Shown piece after piece: positions 33,567-42,675 of a stretch of 64,000 bases of DNA (position 1 is its first letter; every line of letters begins with the position of its first letter). This stretch comes from Luteitalea sp. Lineage in GTDB: Bacteria > Acidobacteriota > Vicinamibacteria > Vicinamibacterales > Vicinamibacteraceae. The translations under genes and the position numbers were made by a program. The notes beneath the pieces are model-generated. The model saw only the letters and a program-made list of their open reading frames with translations, did not search any database and was not told where the DNA came from. The stretch is from positions 40,147 to 104,146 of the forward strand of contig WHTZ01000016.1 in NCBI GenBank assembly GCA_009377495.1. The letters run 5' to 3'.

Positions 33567-34411
33567 CGCTCGAGCTCCGTTCGCGCGTCGGTGCGCGAGT
33601 CGCGGTACTTCACGATGACCGGCGTGCTCAGCGAGAGTTGCCACTTCCGACCAATCTCGGCCGTCACCGCGCGCGCACCCGGCACGACCACCGCGCACGG
33701 CGGCACGACGAGTGGCTGGCCCTTCTCGGGCTGGATGATCCGCTCGTTCGGCAAGTCGTAGATCGGTGTCGATCCCGTGATAATGGTGCCCGCACCGATG
33801 ACGGCACGCTCCTTGACCACCGCGCCTTCGTAGACACCGGTGTTCCCGCCAATCAGCGCATCGTCCTCGACGATGACGGGCAAGGCACCAACGGGCTCGA
33901 TGACGCCACCAATCTGCGCGCCCGCGCTCACGTGTACGCGCTGCCCGATCTGCGCGCACGTCCCAATCAACACGTGCGAGTCGATCAGCGCGCGCTCACC
34001 AACCCACGCTCCGATATTGATGAACATTGGCGGCATACAGACGACCCCGCGTGACACGAAGGCACCGTCGCGCACGGCCGACCCACCCGGCACGACCCGC
34101 ACGCAACAGTCGAGCGTGAACCGCCTGAGCGGCAGTGTGTCCTTATCGAAGAACGTGAAGCGACCGTGGTCTGCCGACATGTCCGACAGCACGCCAAACC
34201 GGAAGCCGAGCAAGATACCCTGTTTCACCCACGCGTTCACACGCCAACCCGTGGGCGAGGCGGGGTCGGGCTCGGCTGCGCGTACCGTGCCCACCGACAG
34301 CGCGCCTCGCAGCGCCTCGAACACATTGCGTCCCTCGGCCCGGTCGCCCTCGGGACCCTTCTCCCACGCTGCCGCGACGCGTTCAGCAAGCTCCTCGACG
34401 GGAACGGTCAT
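33554..34411 (-). CDS. dapD: tetrahydrodipicolinate N-succinyltransferase
   Basis: 285 residues with the left-handed beta-helix hexapeptide repeats of DapD: FVSRGVVCMPPMFINIGAWVGERALIDSHVLIGTCAQIGQRVHVSAGAQIGGVIEPVGALPVIVEDDALIGGNTGVYEGAVVKERAVIGAGTIITGSTPIYDL. The N-terminal helical region includes GWRVNAWVKQGILLGFRFG. It transfers succinyl from succinyl-CoA to tetrahydrodipicolinate, committing lysine synthesis to the succinylase branch. Its ATG overlaps the dapA stop by four bases. Confidence 0.93.
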   Translation of the reverse strand: MTVPVEELAERVAAAWEKGPEGDRAEGRNVFEALRGALSVGTVRAAEPDPASPTGWRVNAWVKQGILLGFRFGVLSDMSADHGRFTFFDKDTLPLRRFTLDCCVRVVPGGSAVRDGAFVSRGVVCMPPMFINIGAWVGERALIDSHVLIGTCAQIGQRVHVSAGAQIGGVIEPVGALPVIVEDDALIGGNTGVYEGAVVKERAVIGAGTIITGSTPIYDLPNERIIQPEKGQPLVVPPCAVVVPGARAVTAEIGRKWQLSLSTPVIVKYRDSRTDARTELERWIR

Positions 34412-35310
34412 GCTCGCACCTCCGCAGGCCGCAGGCCGATCTCGTCCATGATCCGCGTGAGCTGCTCACGCGTCTCGGCCCGCGGCGGCACCATTGGCAG
34501 ACGATAGCGCTCCTCGAGGAGCCCCATGTGTGCCATCACATACTTCACAGGAATGGGGTTCGACTCAATAAAGTTGCCCAGCAGCAGCGGCAGCAGACGC
34601 TTGTTGAGCATCTGTGCTTCGGCGACGCGGCCTTGCTCGAACAGCTCGACGAGGCGTGCGAGCTCGGCGGGCATCTCGTTCGACGCCACTGAAATCACAC
34701 CGCGTCCGCCAACGGCCATGGCCGGCAGCGTCAACGCATCATCACCGCTCACGACCACGAAGTCGTCTCGCACCACTCGGCACACTTCTGAGATTTGAAA
34801 GAGGTTGCCTGAAGACTCCTTCACACCCACCACGTTCGGAATCGCCGCCAGACGGGTGAGCGTCTGTGGCTCGATGTTGCAGCCCGTTCGGCTCGGAACG
34901 TTGTAGAGGACCACGGCCAGGGAGGTCGCCCCCGCGATCGCCTTGTAGTGCTCGACCAGGCCGTCCGGCGTTGGCTTGTTGTAGTACGGGGTGACCGAGA
35001 GTAAGCCGTCGGCACCTGCGCGCTCCATCTCCCGAGCTTGCTCGATGACTTCCGCCGTGTTGTAGCCGCCCGCACCGGCGAGCACCGGCACACGCCCGCT
35101 GGACTCCTGCACCACCAGCTCCACGACACGACGCCGTTCGCCAGGCGTCAGCGTCGGCGCCTCGCCGGTGGTGCCACATGGTACGAGGAAGTGAATACCT
35201 GCCTCGATTTGCCGTCGTGCCAGTGTCCGGACACCCGCCTCGTCGACGGCGCCGTCGGCTGCAAACGGCGTGACCAGCGCGGTACCACAGCCTGTAAAGC
35301 GCGTTCGCAT
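34408..35310 (-). CDS. dapA: 4-hydroxy-tetrahydrodipicolinate synthase
   Basis: 300 residues from the ATG at 35310, chosen for its GGGAGG seven bases upstream; the frame reaches 35409 but would overlap dapB. It is the Class I aldolase condensing pyruvate with aspartate semialdehyde. Motifs: GTALVTPFAADGAVD, PCGTTGEAPTLTPGE, Tyr in SVTPYYNKPTPDGLVEHY, LYNVPSRTGCN with the catalytic Arg region, and the Schiff-base Lys in VVGVKESSGNL. It lies two bases from dapB and overlaps dapD by four. Confidence 0.94.
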   Translation of the reverse strand: MRTRFTGCGTALVTPFAADGAVDEAGVRTLARRQIEAGIHFLVPCGTTGEAPTLTPGERRRVVELVVQESSGRVPVLAGAGGYNTAEVIEQAREMERAGADGLLSVTPYYNKPTPDGLVEHYKAIAGATSLAVVLYNVPSRTGCNIEPQTLTRLAAIPNVVGVKESSGNLFQISEVCRVVRDDFVVVSGDDALTLPAMAVGGRGVISVASNEMPAELARLVELFEQGRVAEAQMLNKRLLPLLLGNFIESNPIPVKYVMAHMGLLEERYRLPMVPPRAETREQLTRIMDEIGLRPAEVRA

Positions 35311-35312
35311 CG

Positions 35313-36047
35313 CTACCTCCCGTGACAGGGGCCAGGGACGAGGGGCGCCCCTTCCGTGATTCCCAGCACGTCGCGCATGGTAAACCACCCCTGCTTTCCT
35401 TGCACCCAACGAGCCGCGTGCAGGGCGCCGCGGGCGAACGTGGCGCGGTCACGCACGCTGTGCGTCAGCGTGATGGTCTCGCTCGGACCGTCGAACCCCA
35501 CGGTGTGGATGCCGGGGATGTGCCCGGCCCGTGTCGCGCTCACATCGAGCGGCCGCCGATACCCCGCTCGTTCGAGCGCCGCGACGAGGGCTTTGGCGGT
35601 ACCAGACGGCGCATCTGTCTTGGCGGCATGGTGCGCCTCGTGCACGAAGGCGCCGTAATCCTCGTCCTGGGCGATGAGCATCGCCGTACTGGCGGCGACG
35701 GCTTCGAGCACGTTCGCTCCGACCGAAAAGTTGGGGGCGAACACCGCCGCAATGTCTGCGCGTTGAACGGCGGCGCGCACGGCCGTCTCACGCTCGGACC
35801 AGCCGGTTGTGCCAACGACAAGCGGCGCGCCCAGGCCACAGAGCGCCTCGAGATTTCCGATGAACGCGCTGGCGTTCGTGAATTCAAAGATGATGTCGAG
35901 GCGGTGGAAGCGGGAGAGCGCGAGGTCTGCACGGCCGGTTCGACTGGTCACGATCCCGGTGATCTCGATGCCGTAGCTGGGTGCCAGCTTCTCGATGAGG
36001 CGGCCCATCCGGCCATGCCCGACAATGAGCGCGGAGAGCGTGGTCAC
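35313..36047 (-). CDS. dapB: 4-hydroxy-tetrahydrodipicolinate reductase
   Basis: 244 residues, slightly short for the family. The N-terminal nucleotide-binding GHGRMGRLIEK, LVVGTTGWSE, APNFSVGANV, and the catalytic HEAHHAAKTDAPSGTAKAL (His-His-x-x-Lys-x-Asp-x-Pro-Ser-Gly-Thr) are all present. It reduces the DapA product with NAD(P)H. The Rossmann motif is degenerate (IVGHGRMGRL). It begins 12 bases after lysC and stops two bases before dapA. Confidence 0.93.
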   Translation of the reverse strand: MTTLSALIVGHGRMGRLIEKLAPSYGIEITGIVTSRTGRADLALSRFHRLDIIFEFTNASAFIGNLEALCGLGAPLVVGTTGWSERETAVRAAVQRADIAAVFAPNFSVGANVLEAVAASTAMLIAQDEDYGAFVHEAHHAAKTDAPSGTAKALVAALERAGYRRPLDVSATRAGHIPGIHTVGFDGPSETITLTHSVRDRATFARGALHAARWVQGKQGWFTMRDVLGITEGAPLVPGPCHGR

Positions 36048-36059
36048 GGCAGCTCCATA

Positions 36060-37439
<1,380 letters not shown>

Positions 37440-37452
37440 AGACAGGCTCTTC

Positions 37453-37478
37453 GGCGCCCCTAAAGGGGCGCCCTACCG
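37453..37478 (+). repeat. REP-like palindrome GGCGCCCC-TAAA-GGGGCGCC + CTACCG
   Basis: A perfect 8-bp stem with TAAA loop at 37453-37472, followed by CTACCG. The same loop and CTAC tail recur at 47829-47852, a partial copy lies at 31111-31130 (AAGGGCCGCCCTACCG), and an arm-only reverse copy at 47876-47887. Here it lies between asd and lysC and could stabilise or process the operon transcript. Confidence 0.7.
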
Positions 37479-37505
37479 CAGCTTCAAACCCACGAGTCGC
37501 GTTCG

Positions 37506-38555
37506 TCAATCCGCGAGCAAGCCTTCCGTGCGCATCAGCTCGGCATTGAGGATCGCCGCGCCGGCCGCGCCGCGGACGGTGTTGTGTCCAAGCGCAACGA
37601 ACTTGAAGTCCAGCACGCTGCACGGACGCAGCCGCCCAAGACACACGACCATGCCCCGATCGCGCTCGACGTCGAGTCGCGGCTGCGGGCGGTTCGCCTC
37701 TTCGAGGTACACCAGCGGCTGTTCCGGAGCCGACGGGAGGCCGTGCTCCTGCGGCCTCCCACGAAACGCCGCGAACGCTCTGCGCACATCTTCGAGCGAC
37801 GGCCGAGCCGAGCACCGCACCGACACCATCTCGATGTGGCCGTCCACGACCGGCACACGGGTTGTGTGCGCGCTCACGGCGAGCGCGTGCGGCACGACCT
37901 GCCGGTCCTGCAGCGCACCAAGAATCTTCTTGGTCTCGCTCTCGATCTTTTCCTCTTCGCCACCAATGAACGGCACGACGTTGCCGGCTATGTCGAGCGA
38001 TGCAACGCCCGGATAGCCCGCACCCGAGATCGCCTGCAGGGTGGTCACCACAGCCGACTCGAGGCCGAACACCCGCAGCGGTGCGAGGGCCATCGCCAGG
38101 AAGATCGTTGAGCAGTTGGGGTTGGTGACAATCGCACCTGGCCAGGCTTTTTCCTGACGCTGGTACGGGACGAGCGCGAGGTGATCAGCGTTCACCTCGG
38201 GGACGAGCAACGGCACCGTTGGTTCCATTCGAAAGTTGCGGGCATTGCTCACGACGAGGTGCCCCGAGGCGGCAAAAGCGCCTTCTACCTCACCCGCCAC
38301 GGCGGCGTCGAGGCCGGAGAAGATGAGGCGTGGCCCCTTGCCCGGCACGGGCTCTTCGACGATGAGCTGCGCAGCCTCATCGGGCAACACGTCAGCGAGC
38401 CGCCACGCCGCCGCGTCACGGTAGGCCTTGCCTGCCGATCGCTCGCTCGCCGCGAGCCACGTCAGCCGGAACCACGGGTGGCCGGCCAGCAGCCGGACGA
38501 ATTGCTGGCCTACCATCCCCGTCGCGCCGAGCACGCCAACGTCAATGCGTGACAT
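37506..38555 (-). CDS. asd: aspartate-semialdehyde dehydrogenase
   Basis: 349 residues of the archaeal/fungal-like Asd branch. Motifs: [24 protein letters not shown] for [25 protein letters not shown], the catalytic Cys in [19 protein letters not shown], and His in [19 protein letters not shown]. It reduces aspartyl phosphate to aspartate semialdehyde, the branch compound for Lys, Thr, Met and diaminopimelate. It is the first gene of the asd-lysC-dapBAD operon, and its 5' leader carries a putative attenuator. Confidence 0.94.
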   Translation of the reverse strand: MSRIDVGVLGATGMVGQQFVRLLAGHPWFRLTWLAASERSAGKAYRDAAAWRLADVLPDEAAQLIVEEPVPGKGPRLIFSGLDAAVAGEVEGAFAASGHLVVSNARNFRMEPTVPLLVPEVNADHLALVPYQRQEKAWPGAIVTNPNCSTIFLAMALAPLRVFGLESAVVTTLQAISGAGYPGVASLDIAGNVVPFIGGEEEKIESETKKILGALQDRQVVPHALAVSAHTTRVPVVDGHIEMVSVRCSARPSLEDVRRAFAAFRGRPQEHGLPSAPEQPLVYLEEANRPQPRLDVERDRGMVVCLGRLRPCSVLDFKFVALGHNTVRGAAGAAILNAELMRTEGLLAD

Positions 38556-38591
38556 GATGCTGTCCCCGTTTTCCTGGCTTCTCCTTCAAAC

Positions 38592-38692
38592 AAAAAACCC
38601 GCCGCGCGGCATCGCCGCGTCTGGCGGGCTCCTAGCGAACGTCCTAACTATCTCGAGGCTTACGTTGCGCGTCTAGTAACCCGCCCAGCGCG
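38592..38692 (-). terminator. attenuator: terminator and alternative antiterminator before asd
   Basis: Read on the minus strand, CCCGCCAGACGCGGC (38614-38628) pairs with GCCGCGCGGCGGG (38598-38610), followed by TTTTTT (38592-38597): an intrinsic terminator about 40 bases before the asd ATG. The 5' arm can instead pair with CGCGCTGGGCGGG (38680-38692) further upstream, which would prevent the terminator. The upstream arm lies inside the leader peptide ORF, the classical ribosome-controlled layout. Confidence 0.75.
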
Positions 38693-38749
38693 GTGAGACT
38701 TCCGCTTTCGAATGGTCGTTCGCGTGCTGGTTCGGGTGGCAAGCCTCAT
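38660..38749 (-). CDS. putative Thr-rich leader peptide of the asd operon
   Basis: A 29-codon ORF starting [15 protein letters not shown] and ending at TAA (38660-38662). Five of residues 5-12 are Thr, followed by Ile, then Lys twice. It lies between the promoter and the terminator and overlaps the antiterminator arm. In enteric bacteria the thr leader is likewise rich in Thr and Ile codons and makes the ribosome stall when charged tRNA is scarce. Ribosome site is weak (GAG 13 bases upstream), and the many Arg codons partly reflect high GC, so translation is inferred. Confidence 0.55.
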   Translation of the reverse strand: MRLATRTSTRTTIRKRKSHRAGRVTRRAT

Positions 38750-38765
38750 GACAAAATGCCACTCT

Positions 38766-38794
38766 AGCGTATCTGGTCGTCACGGCACGGTCAA
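38766..38794 (-). promoter_or_regulatory. promoter of the asd-lysC-dap operon
   Basis: Minus strand TTGACC at 38789-38794 and TACGCT at 38766-38771 with a 17-base spacer. The transcript would begin about 10 bases before the leader peptide start. Confidence 0.6.
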
Positions 38795-38892
38795 GAGCAG
38801 CCCCCTTTCCGTCTGAAGATGCTACAACCGGCCCTGATCCCTGAGCACTGGTCCCTGAAGCCTGAGACAGCCCTGACACCTGACCCCTGCCT

Positions 38893-39405
38893 ATGTGGAA
38901 GCTGCGATCCGTCGGGTCGCGCCAGGCCCGAGACAAAACGGCGGAATCCGACCCAACGTCATTCGAGCACGCCCTGACGATTCTCAGCACGCCAGCGCAC
39001 GTGCTCGCCGCCTTCTTCGATCCGCGCGCGCTGGCCGAGTGGTGGGGTGTTCGGCAGGCCGTGACGGTGCCCCGACCGCTCGGCGTCTATGCCGTCGATT
39101 GGGCCCCCACAGACGTCCGTGACGAACTGCTCGGACCCCTTGGCGGCGCGTTCTATGGAACGATCATCGATTACCGCGCCGACCGCGAGTTCTTTGTGGC
39201 CGACGCGTACTGGTTGCCGCCCGAAGGAGATCCCATCGGTCCGATGGCACTCGACGTGACCTGTGAGGCGTCCGGCTCATTTGCCTGGTTGCACGTGCGC
39301 CAGAGCGGCTGCGATGACAGCCCCCGCTGGCGTCGCTACTACAGGATCATCGACGAGGGCTGGACCGAGTCACTGCTTTCCCTCAAGGCCTTTCTCGAGG
39401 ACTAG
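38893..39405 (+). CDS. SRPBCC/AHSA1-like protein
   Basis: 170 residues. The pattern STPAHVLAAFFDPRALAEWWGVRQAVTVPRPLGVYAVDW, then GTIIDYRADREFFVADAYWLPPEGDPIGPMALDVTCEAS and the closing helix WTESLLSLKAFLED is that of Bet v 1/AHSA1 (START-like) folds, which bind hydrophobic ligands. Function unknown. The stop codon TAG is formed by the first bases of repeat copy B, so the native C-terminus may have been slightly altered. It is divergent from the asd operon. Confidence 0.8.
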   Translation: MWKLRSVGSRQARDKTAESDPTSFEHALTILSTPAHVLAAFFDPRALAEWWGVRQAVTVPRPLGVYAVDWAPTDVRDELLGPLGGAFYGTIIDYRADREFFVADAYWLPPEGDPIGPMALDVTCEASGSFAWLHVRQSGCDDSPRWRRYYRIIDEGWTESLLSLKAFLED

Positions 39406-39571
39406 ACATCTTCTAAGGCCGAAGTCGTGAGAGATGAAGCAAGTTTTCTGAAGGGCGGCCTTAGAAGCTGTCTTAGGCGCGGCCGCCGTCGGCGGCCGCG
39501 CATCTAGTAGCGAAGATCCGCCCCACCGTGGTTCGCCCTAGGCTCGGCGGTTTGAGGCGGAGCTTCGCTAC
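39402..39571 (+). repeat. three-hairpin dispersed repeat, copy B
   Basis: Almost identical to copy A (only two differences seen, near the 26th base and near the CCTTAGG/CCCTAGG segment). Its left end CTAG supplies the TAG stop of the SRPBCC gene (39403-39405), and its right end supplies the TAG stop of nhaA on the other strand (39568-39570). The element therefore exactly fills the gap between two convergent genes. Confidence 0.9.
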
Positions 39572-40728
39572 TCCTCTGCAGACGCCGGACGCGGTGCACG
39601 CGCCGGCACGAGGCGACGCATTCTCGCCAACAGGAGGGCGAGCGGTGCCGCAATGAAGCTCAAGAGTGCGCCCATTCTGGCCTGATCGAGCAGCTCACCC
39701 TGCGGAAACGCGGCGACGGCAAAGAACAGCGCTACCGTGAAGCCAATGCCGGCGACAATCCCCAGCACCACGACGTCGGCCCACGACAGCCCGTGCGCCC
39801 GCCGGAACCCACAGCGCTCGGCCAACCATGTGAACCCCGCAATACCGATCGGCTTACCCACTACCAGCGAGACGAGCACGATCAACGTGCCTGCGCCGAT
39901 GGCCGCGAGGTGTACGCCAGCGTTGGCGAAGCCAAACACCCCCAACACGACTTGCACCGGCACCTTCCACCAGTGCTCGAACTGGCTGAGCGTGTCGGCG
40001 CCGTGCTCTTCACTCGGCTCGTAGATGCCAACATCCATCATGCGGTGTGGCATGAACGGCACGATCGGGACGAGCGCAAGGGCAGGGTGGATGCCGCCCT
40101 GATGGAACCCAATCCAGGAGCACGTGCCCGCGAGGAGCACGTATGGCCAGAAGCTCCGCACGCGGCCGCGGCGCAGCATCCAGGACATGGCCATCGCCAG
40201 CGCCACTGGGCCGATGAACCAGCCAAGGGAGATGGCGCTTTGGGGATAGAACGTCGCCAGCAGCACGAGTCCCAGCGCATCGTCCACGATGGCGAGCAGC
40301 AGCAGAAACGGGATCGCCGGGCTGCCGGGCGGAAATGCAATGCGCGCCACCAGGTACGAGAACGCGATGTCCGTCGCGCACGGAACGGCCCAGCCTCGCG
40401 CGAGCTCAGGCAAGCCATAGCCATGCACGAACGCGAGGTACATGCCTGCCGGCACGGCCATGCCGCCTATGGCCGCCAGAATCGGGACAGCTGACTCTCG
40501 CGGCGACGAAAGCGCGCCGCCTGGCAGCGTCGATTCGAAGACCTCCTTCGCGGCAAGCGCGAAGAAGAACGCCATGCCGATGTCGTTCACCACGAACTCG
40601 AGCGCGTGCGCAACGGTCTCGTACGAGTCGTGATCGAGGTTCGCCCACACCAGGGCGACGACCGTGCCGGCGACGAGCAGTAGCGAGTAATCGATGACCA
40701 GCCTGAAGGTTCGAGAGATGAGAGACAC
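39568..40728 (-). CDS. nhaA: Na+/H+ antiporter NhaA
   Basis: 386 residues with about 11-12 membrane helices, the normal NhaA size. The antiport Asp pair is in the AIVDDALGLVLLATF segment and the ATDIAFSYLVARIAF segment is also diagnostic; other matches are DIGMAFFFALAAKEV, GGMAVPAGMYLAF and IGIAGFTWLAERCGFRRAHGLSWADVVVLGIVAGIGFTVALFFA. It exports Na+ in exchange for protons in the inner membrane. The last residues (PASAEE) end in a TAG contributed by repeat copy B. Confidence 0.93.
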   Translation of the reverse strand: MSLISRTFRLVIDYSLLLVAGTVVALVWANLDHDSYETVAHALEFVVNDIGMAFFFALAAKEVFESTLPGGALSSPRESAVPILAAIGGMAVPAGMYLAFVHGYGLPELARGWAVPCATDIAFSYLVARIAFPPGSPAIPFLLLLAIVDDALGLVLLATFYPQSAISLGWFIGPVALAMAMSWMLRRGRVRSFWPYVLLAGTCSWIGFHQGGIHPALALVPIVPFMPHRMMDVGIYEPSEEHGADTLSQFEHWWKVPVQVVLGVFGFANAGVHLAAIGAGTLIVLVSLVVGKPIGIAGFTWLAERCGFRRAHGLSWADVVVLGIVAGIGFTVALFFAVAAFPQGELLDQARMGALLSFIAAPLALLLARMRRLVPARAPRPASAEE

Positions 40729-40806
40729 GGTTCAAAAGATGAATAAGAGACACAACTTAGAAACAACGCGATGACCCACACAATCTTAGCCCGATCGCCA
40801 GCGATC

Positions 40807-40998
40807 CTTGGCATGGGGGTGCTTAACGGAAATGGGGGTCGCGAGATCTGGAGGGTCGGAAAAAGGGGACAGGCCCCTTTTTCGTCGGCGTTGGTTCTCG
40901 AAAAAGGGGCCTGTCCCCTTTTTCTCCGATCCCCGCGAGGCCTACAACGACGTGCCCGGCCGCGACCCCCAGAGCCGTTAAGCACCCTTGGCATGGGC
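40807..40998. mobile_element. MITE-like palindromic element with apparent target duplication
   Basis: CCTTGGCATGGG occurs directly repeated at 40807-40818 and 40987-40998. Between the copies are terminal inverted repeats GGGTGCTTAACGG (40818-40830) and CCGTTAAGCACCC (40976-40988), a second inverted pair GGGGGTCGCG (40835-40844) and CGCGACCCCC (40962-40971), and an inner pair of 23-bp near-palindromes of the form A5-GGGG-ACAGG-CCCC-T5 at 40861-40883 and 40902-40924. No transposase ORF is inside. It lies in the 325-base gap between nhaA and pyk. Confidence 0.7.
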
Positions 40999-41054
40999 AG
41001 GTTGGCACGGGCGCACGACAGGATTGTGACATGCGGGCACGAGGAAAACAGGGA

Positions 41055-42521
41055 CTACCGGGCATCGCCTGGAGGATCACCCACCTTGCGAATACGCAGA
41101 AAGTTTGCATCTCCGCGCATGAGATCCGCGCTGACGCTCACGAACAGGATGACCGCGCCCGGTTGGAGAATGCCGCGCTCCACCAGATGCCGTTCGATCG
41201 CCAAGCCGGAGGGGTCGGCTCCAACGTTCTCCTCGATCGCCAGCGGAACAACGCCGCGGTAGAGCGCCAGACGACGAGCGAGCGCACAGCTTCGGGCGAC
41301 CGCATAAATGGGAACGGGGGGGCGGTAGGCGGACAGCACCCGCGCGGTCTTGCCGGCGCGCGTGACGGCGACAATCGCGGCGGCCTGGCCGGAGGTTGCA
41401 AGCCTGGCAGCCGCTTCGCAAATGGCCCGGCTATGCGCAATGTTGATGACCTCAGGGCCCACATTGACGGGCACGTCGGTTGGCAGACCCTCCGCGTCTC
41501 GAATAATCGCATCCAGCACGCGGACCGATTCCACCGGGTACGCGCCCACGGCTGTTTCGCCAGACAGCATGATGGCGTCCACCGAGTCGTCTACGGCGTT
41601 GGCGGCATCACTCACCTCGGCGCGTGTCGGTCGCGGCACGCTGTGCATCGACTCGAGAACCTGTGTGGCCACGATGACCGGTACGCCGCGCGCCTGTGCG
41701 CGACGGGTGATCTCCTTTTGCACCCGTGGCACCTGCTCGAGGGGTAGCTCGAGGCCAAGGTCCCCGCGGGCGACCATCACCGCATCTGCCGCGGCGAGGA
41801 TGCTCTCGAGGTTCGCGACGGCCTGTGGTCGCTCGACCTTGGCGACAATCGGCACACCCTCTATGCCCTCACCGCGGATGCACTCGCGCGCACGGTGGAG
41901 ATCCTCCGCGGATTGCACGAAGCTCAACGCGACCAAGTCGACGCCGTGTGCCAGGCCAAAGCGCAGGTCCTCTTCGTCCTTTGGCGTGAATGCCGACGCG
42001 GGAAGCCTGATGCCAGGCGCGTTGATGCCCTTGTGCTGGCCGAGCACGCCGCCCGTGATGACGGTCGTCACAATGGTCTGTCCGTCCGAGTTGTCGACGC
42101 GCAGCTCGATGCGACCGTCGGCCAGCAACAGCCGGTCACTCGGCCCGACCGATTGCGCGAGGCCCAGGTAGCTCGTAAACACACGGCCCGGCTCACCCTC
42201 CTGATTGCCCGTGACCACGAGCAGGCGGTCACCCTCATGGAGATCGATTGGCCGACCATCCTTGAGCCGGCCCGTGCGAATCTTCGGTCCGCCCAAATCC
42301 TGGAGGGTCGCCACCTGGCGACACGCATCCGTGGTGGCCGCGCGCAGGCGCGCGAGCACCTGCGCGTGCTCCTCGCGCGTGCCGTGTGAGAAGTTCAACC
42401 GGAAGACATCGACGCCAGCAGCGATCAGACTTTGAAGCTTGCGGTCTTCGGCGCACGCGGGGCCGAGTGTCGCGATGATCTTTGTACGACGAATCTGTCC
42501 GTTCTTCGCCTGCGTGCTCAT
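41055..42521 (-). CDS. pyk: pyruvate kinase
   Basis: 488 residues. Motifs: RRTKIIATLGPACAEDRKLQSLIAAGVDVFRLNFSHGTREEHAQ, IRTGRLKDG, the signature VPIVAKVERPQAVANLESILAAADAVMVARGDLGLELPLEQVPRVQKEI and VIVATQVLESMHSVPRPTRAEVSDAANAVDDSVDAIMLSGETAVGAYPVE. It converts PEP and ADP to pyruvate and ATP in glycolysis. The C-terminal regulatory domain is complete. Transcribed alone toward the MITE-like element; divergent from the protease gene. Confidence 0.95.
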   Translation of the reverse strand: MSTQAKNGQIRRTKIIATLGPACAEDRKLQSLIAAGVDVFRLNFSHGTREEHAQVLARLRAATTDACRQVATLQDLGGPKIRTGRLKDGRPIDLHEGDRLLVVTGNQEGEPGRVFTSYLGLAQSVGPSDRLLLADGRIELRVDNSDGQTIVTTVITGGVLGQHKGINAPGIRLPASAFTPKDEEDLRFGLAHGVDLVALSFVQSAEDLHRARECIRGEGIEGVPIVAKVERPQAVANLESILAAADAVMVARGDLGLELPLEQVPRVQKEITRRAQARGVPVIVATQVLESMHSVPRPTRAEVSDAANAVDDSVDAIMLSGETAVGAYPVESVRVLDAIIRDAEGLPTDVPVNVGPEVINIAHSRAICEAAARLATSGQAAAIVAVTRAGKTARVLSAYRPPVPIYAVARSCALARRLALYRGVVPLAIEENVGADPSGLAIERHLVERGILQPGAVILFVSVSADLMRGDANFLRIRKVGDPPGDAR

Positions 42522-42589
42522 CTAGGATGAGCATACAATTTGACCGCTTGTGTCACCAACCGCTAGAGTCCTATCGGGGCCCCCGCGAG

Positions 42590-42657
42590 CCACCCCAGCG
42601 GCTCCGCGTTGGGGACCCCCGACAACCACCCCAGCGCGGCTGCCGCGCTGGGGACCC
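42590..42657. repeat. two CCACCCCAGCG palindromic repeats
   Basis: Two related hairpins, at 42590-42619 (CCACCCCAGCGGCTCCGCG then TTGGGGACCCC) and 42626-42657 (CCACCCCAGCGCGGC then TGCCGCGCTGGGGACCC), stand just before the protease ribosome site. A sequence of the same plan in the opposite orientation lies at 47893-47925 (GGGGTCCCCACGCGGG then CAGCCCGCGTGGGGTGG). They are likely REP-type elements. Confidence 0.7.
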
Positions 42658-42675
42658 GGCCAGGAGGTAACGTGC

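Noticed and set aside
38822..38890. CCTGA-rich stretch upstream of the asd promoter as a regulator array
   Set aside because: It is an irregular CCCTGA minisatellite of a kind common in spacers; no palindromic or evenly spaced sites are visible.
40861..40924. The GGGGACAGGCCCC inverted pair as a simple bidirectional terminator between nhaA and pyk
   Set aside because: Both genes point away from or across it in the same orientation, and the outer inverted repeats with flanking direct repeats fit an inserted element better.
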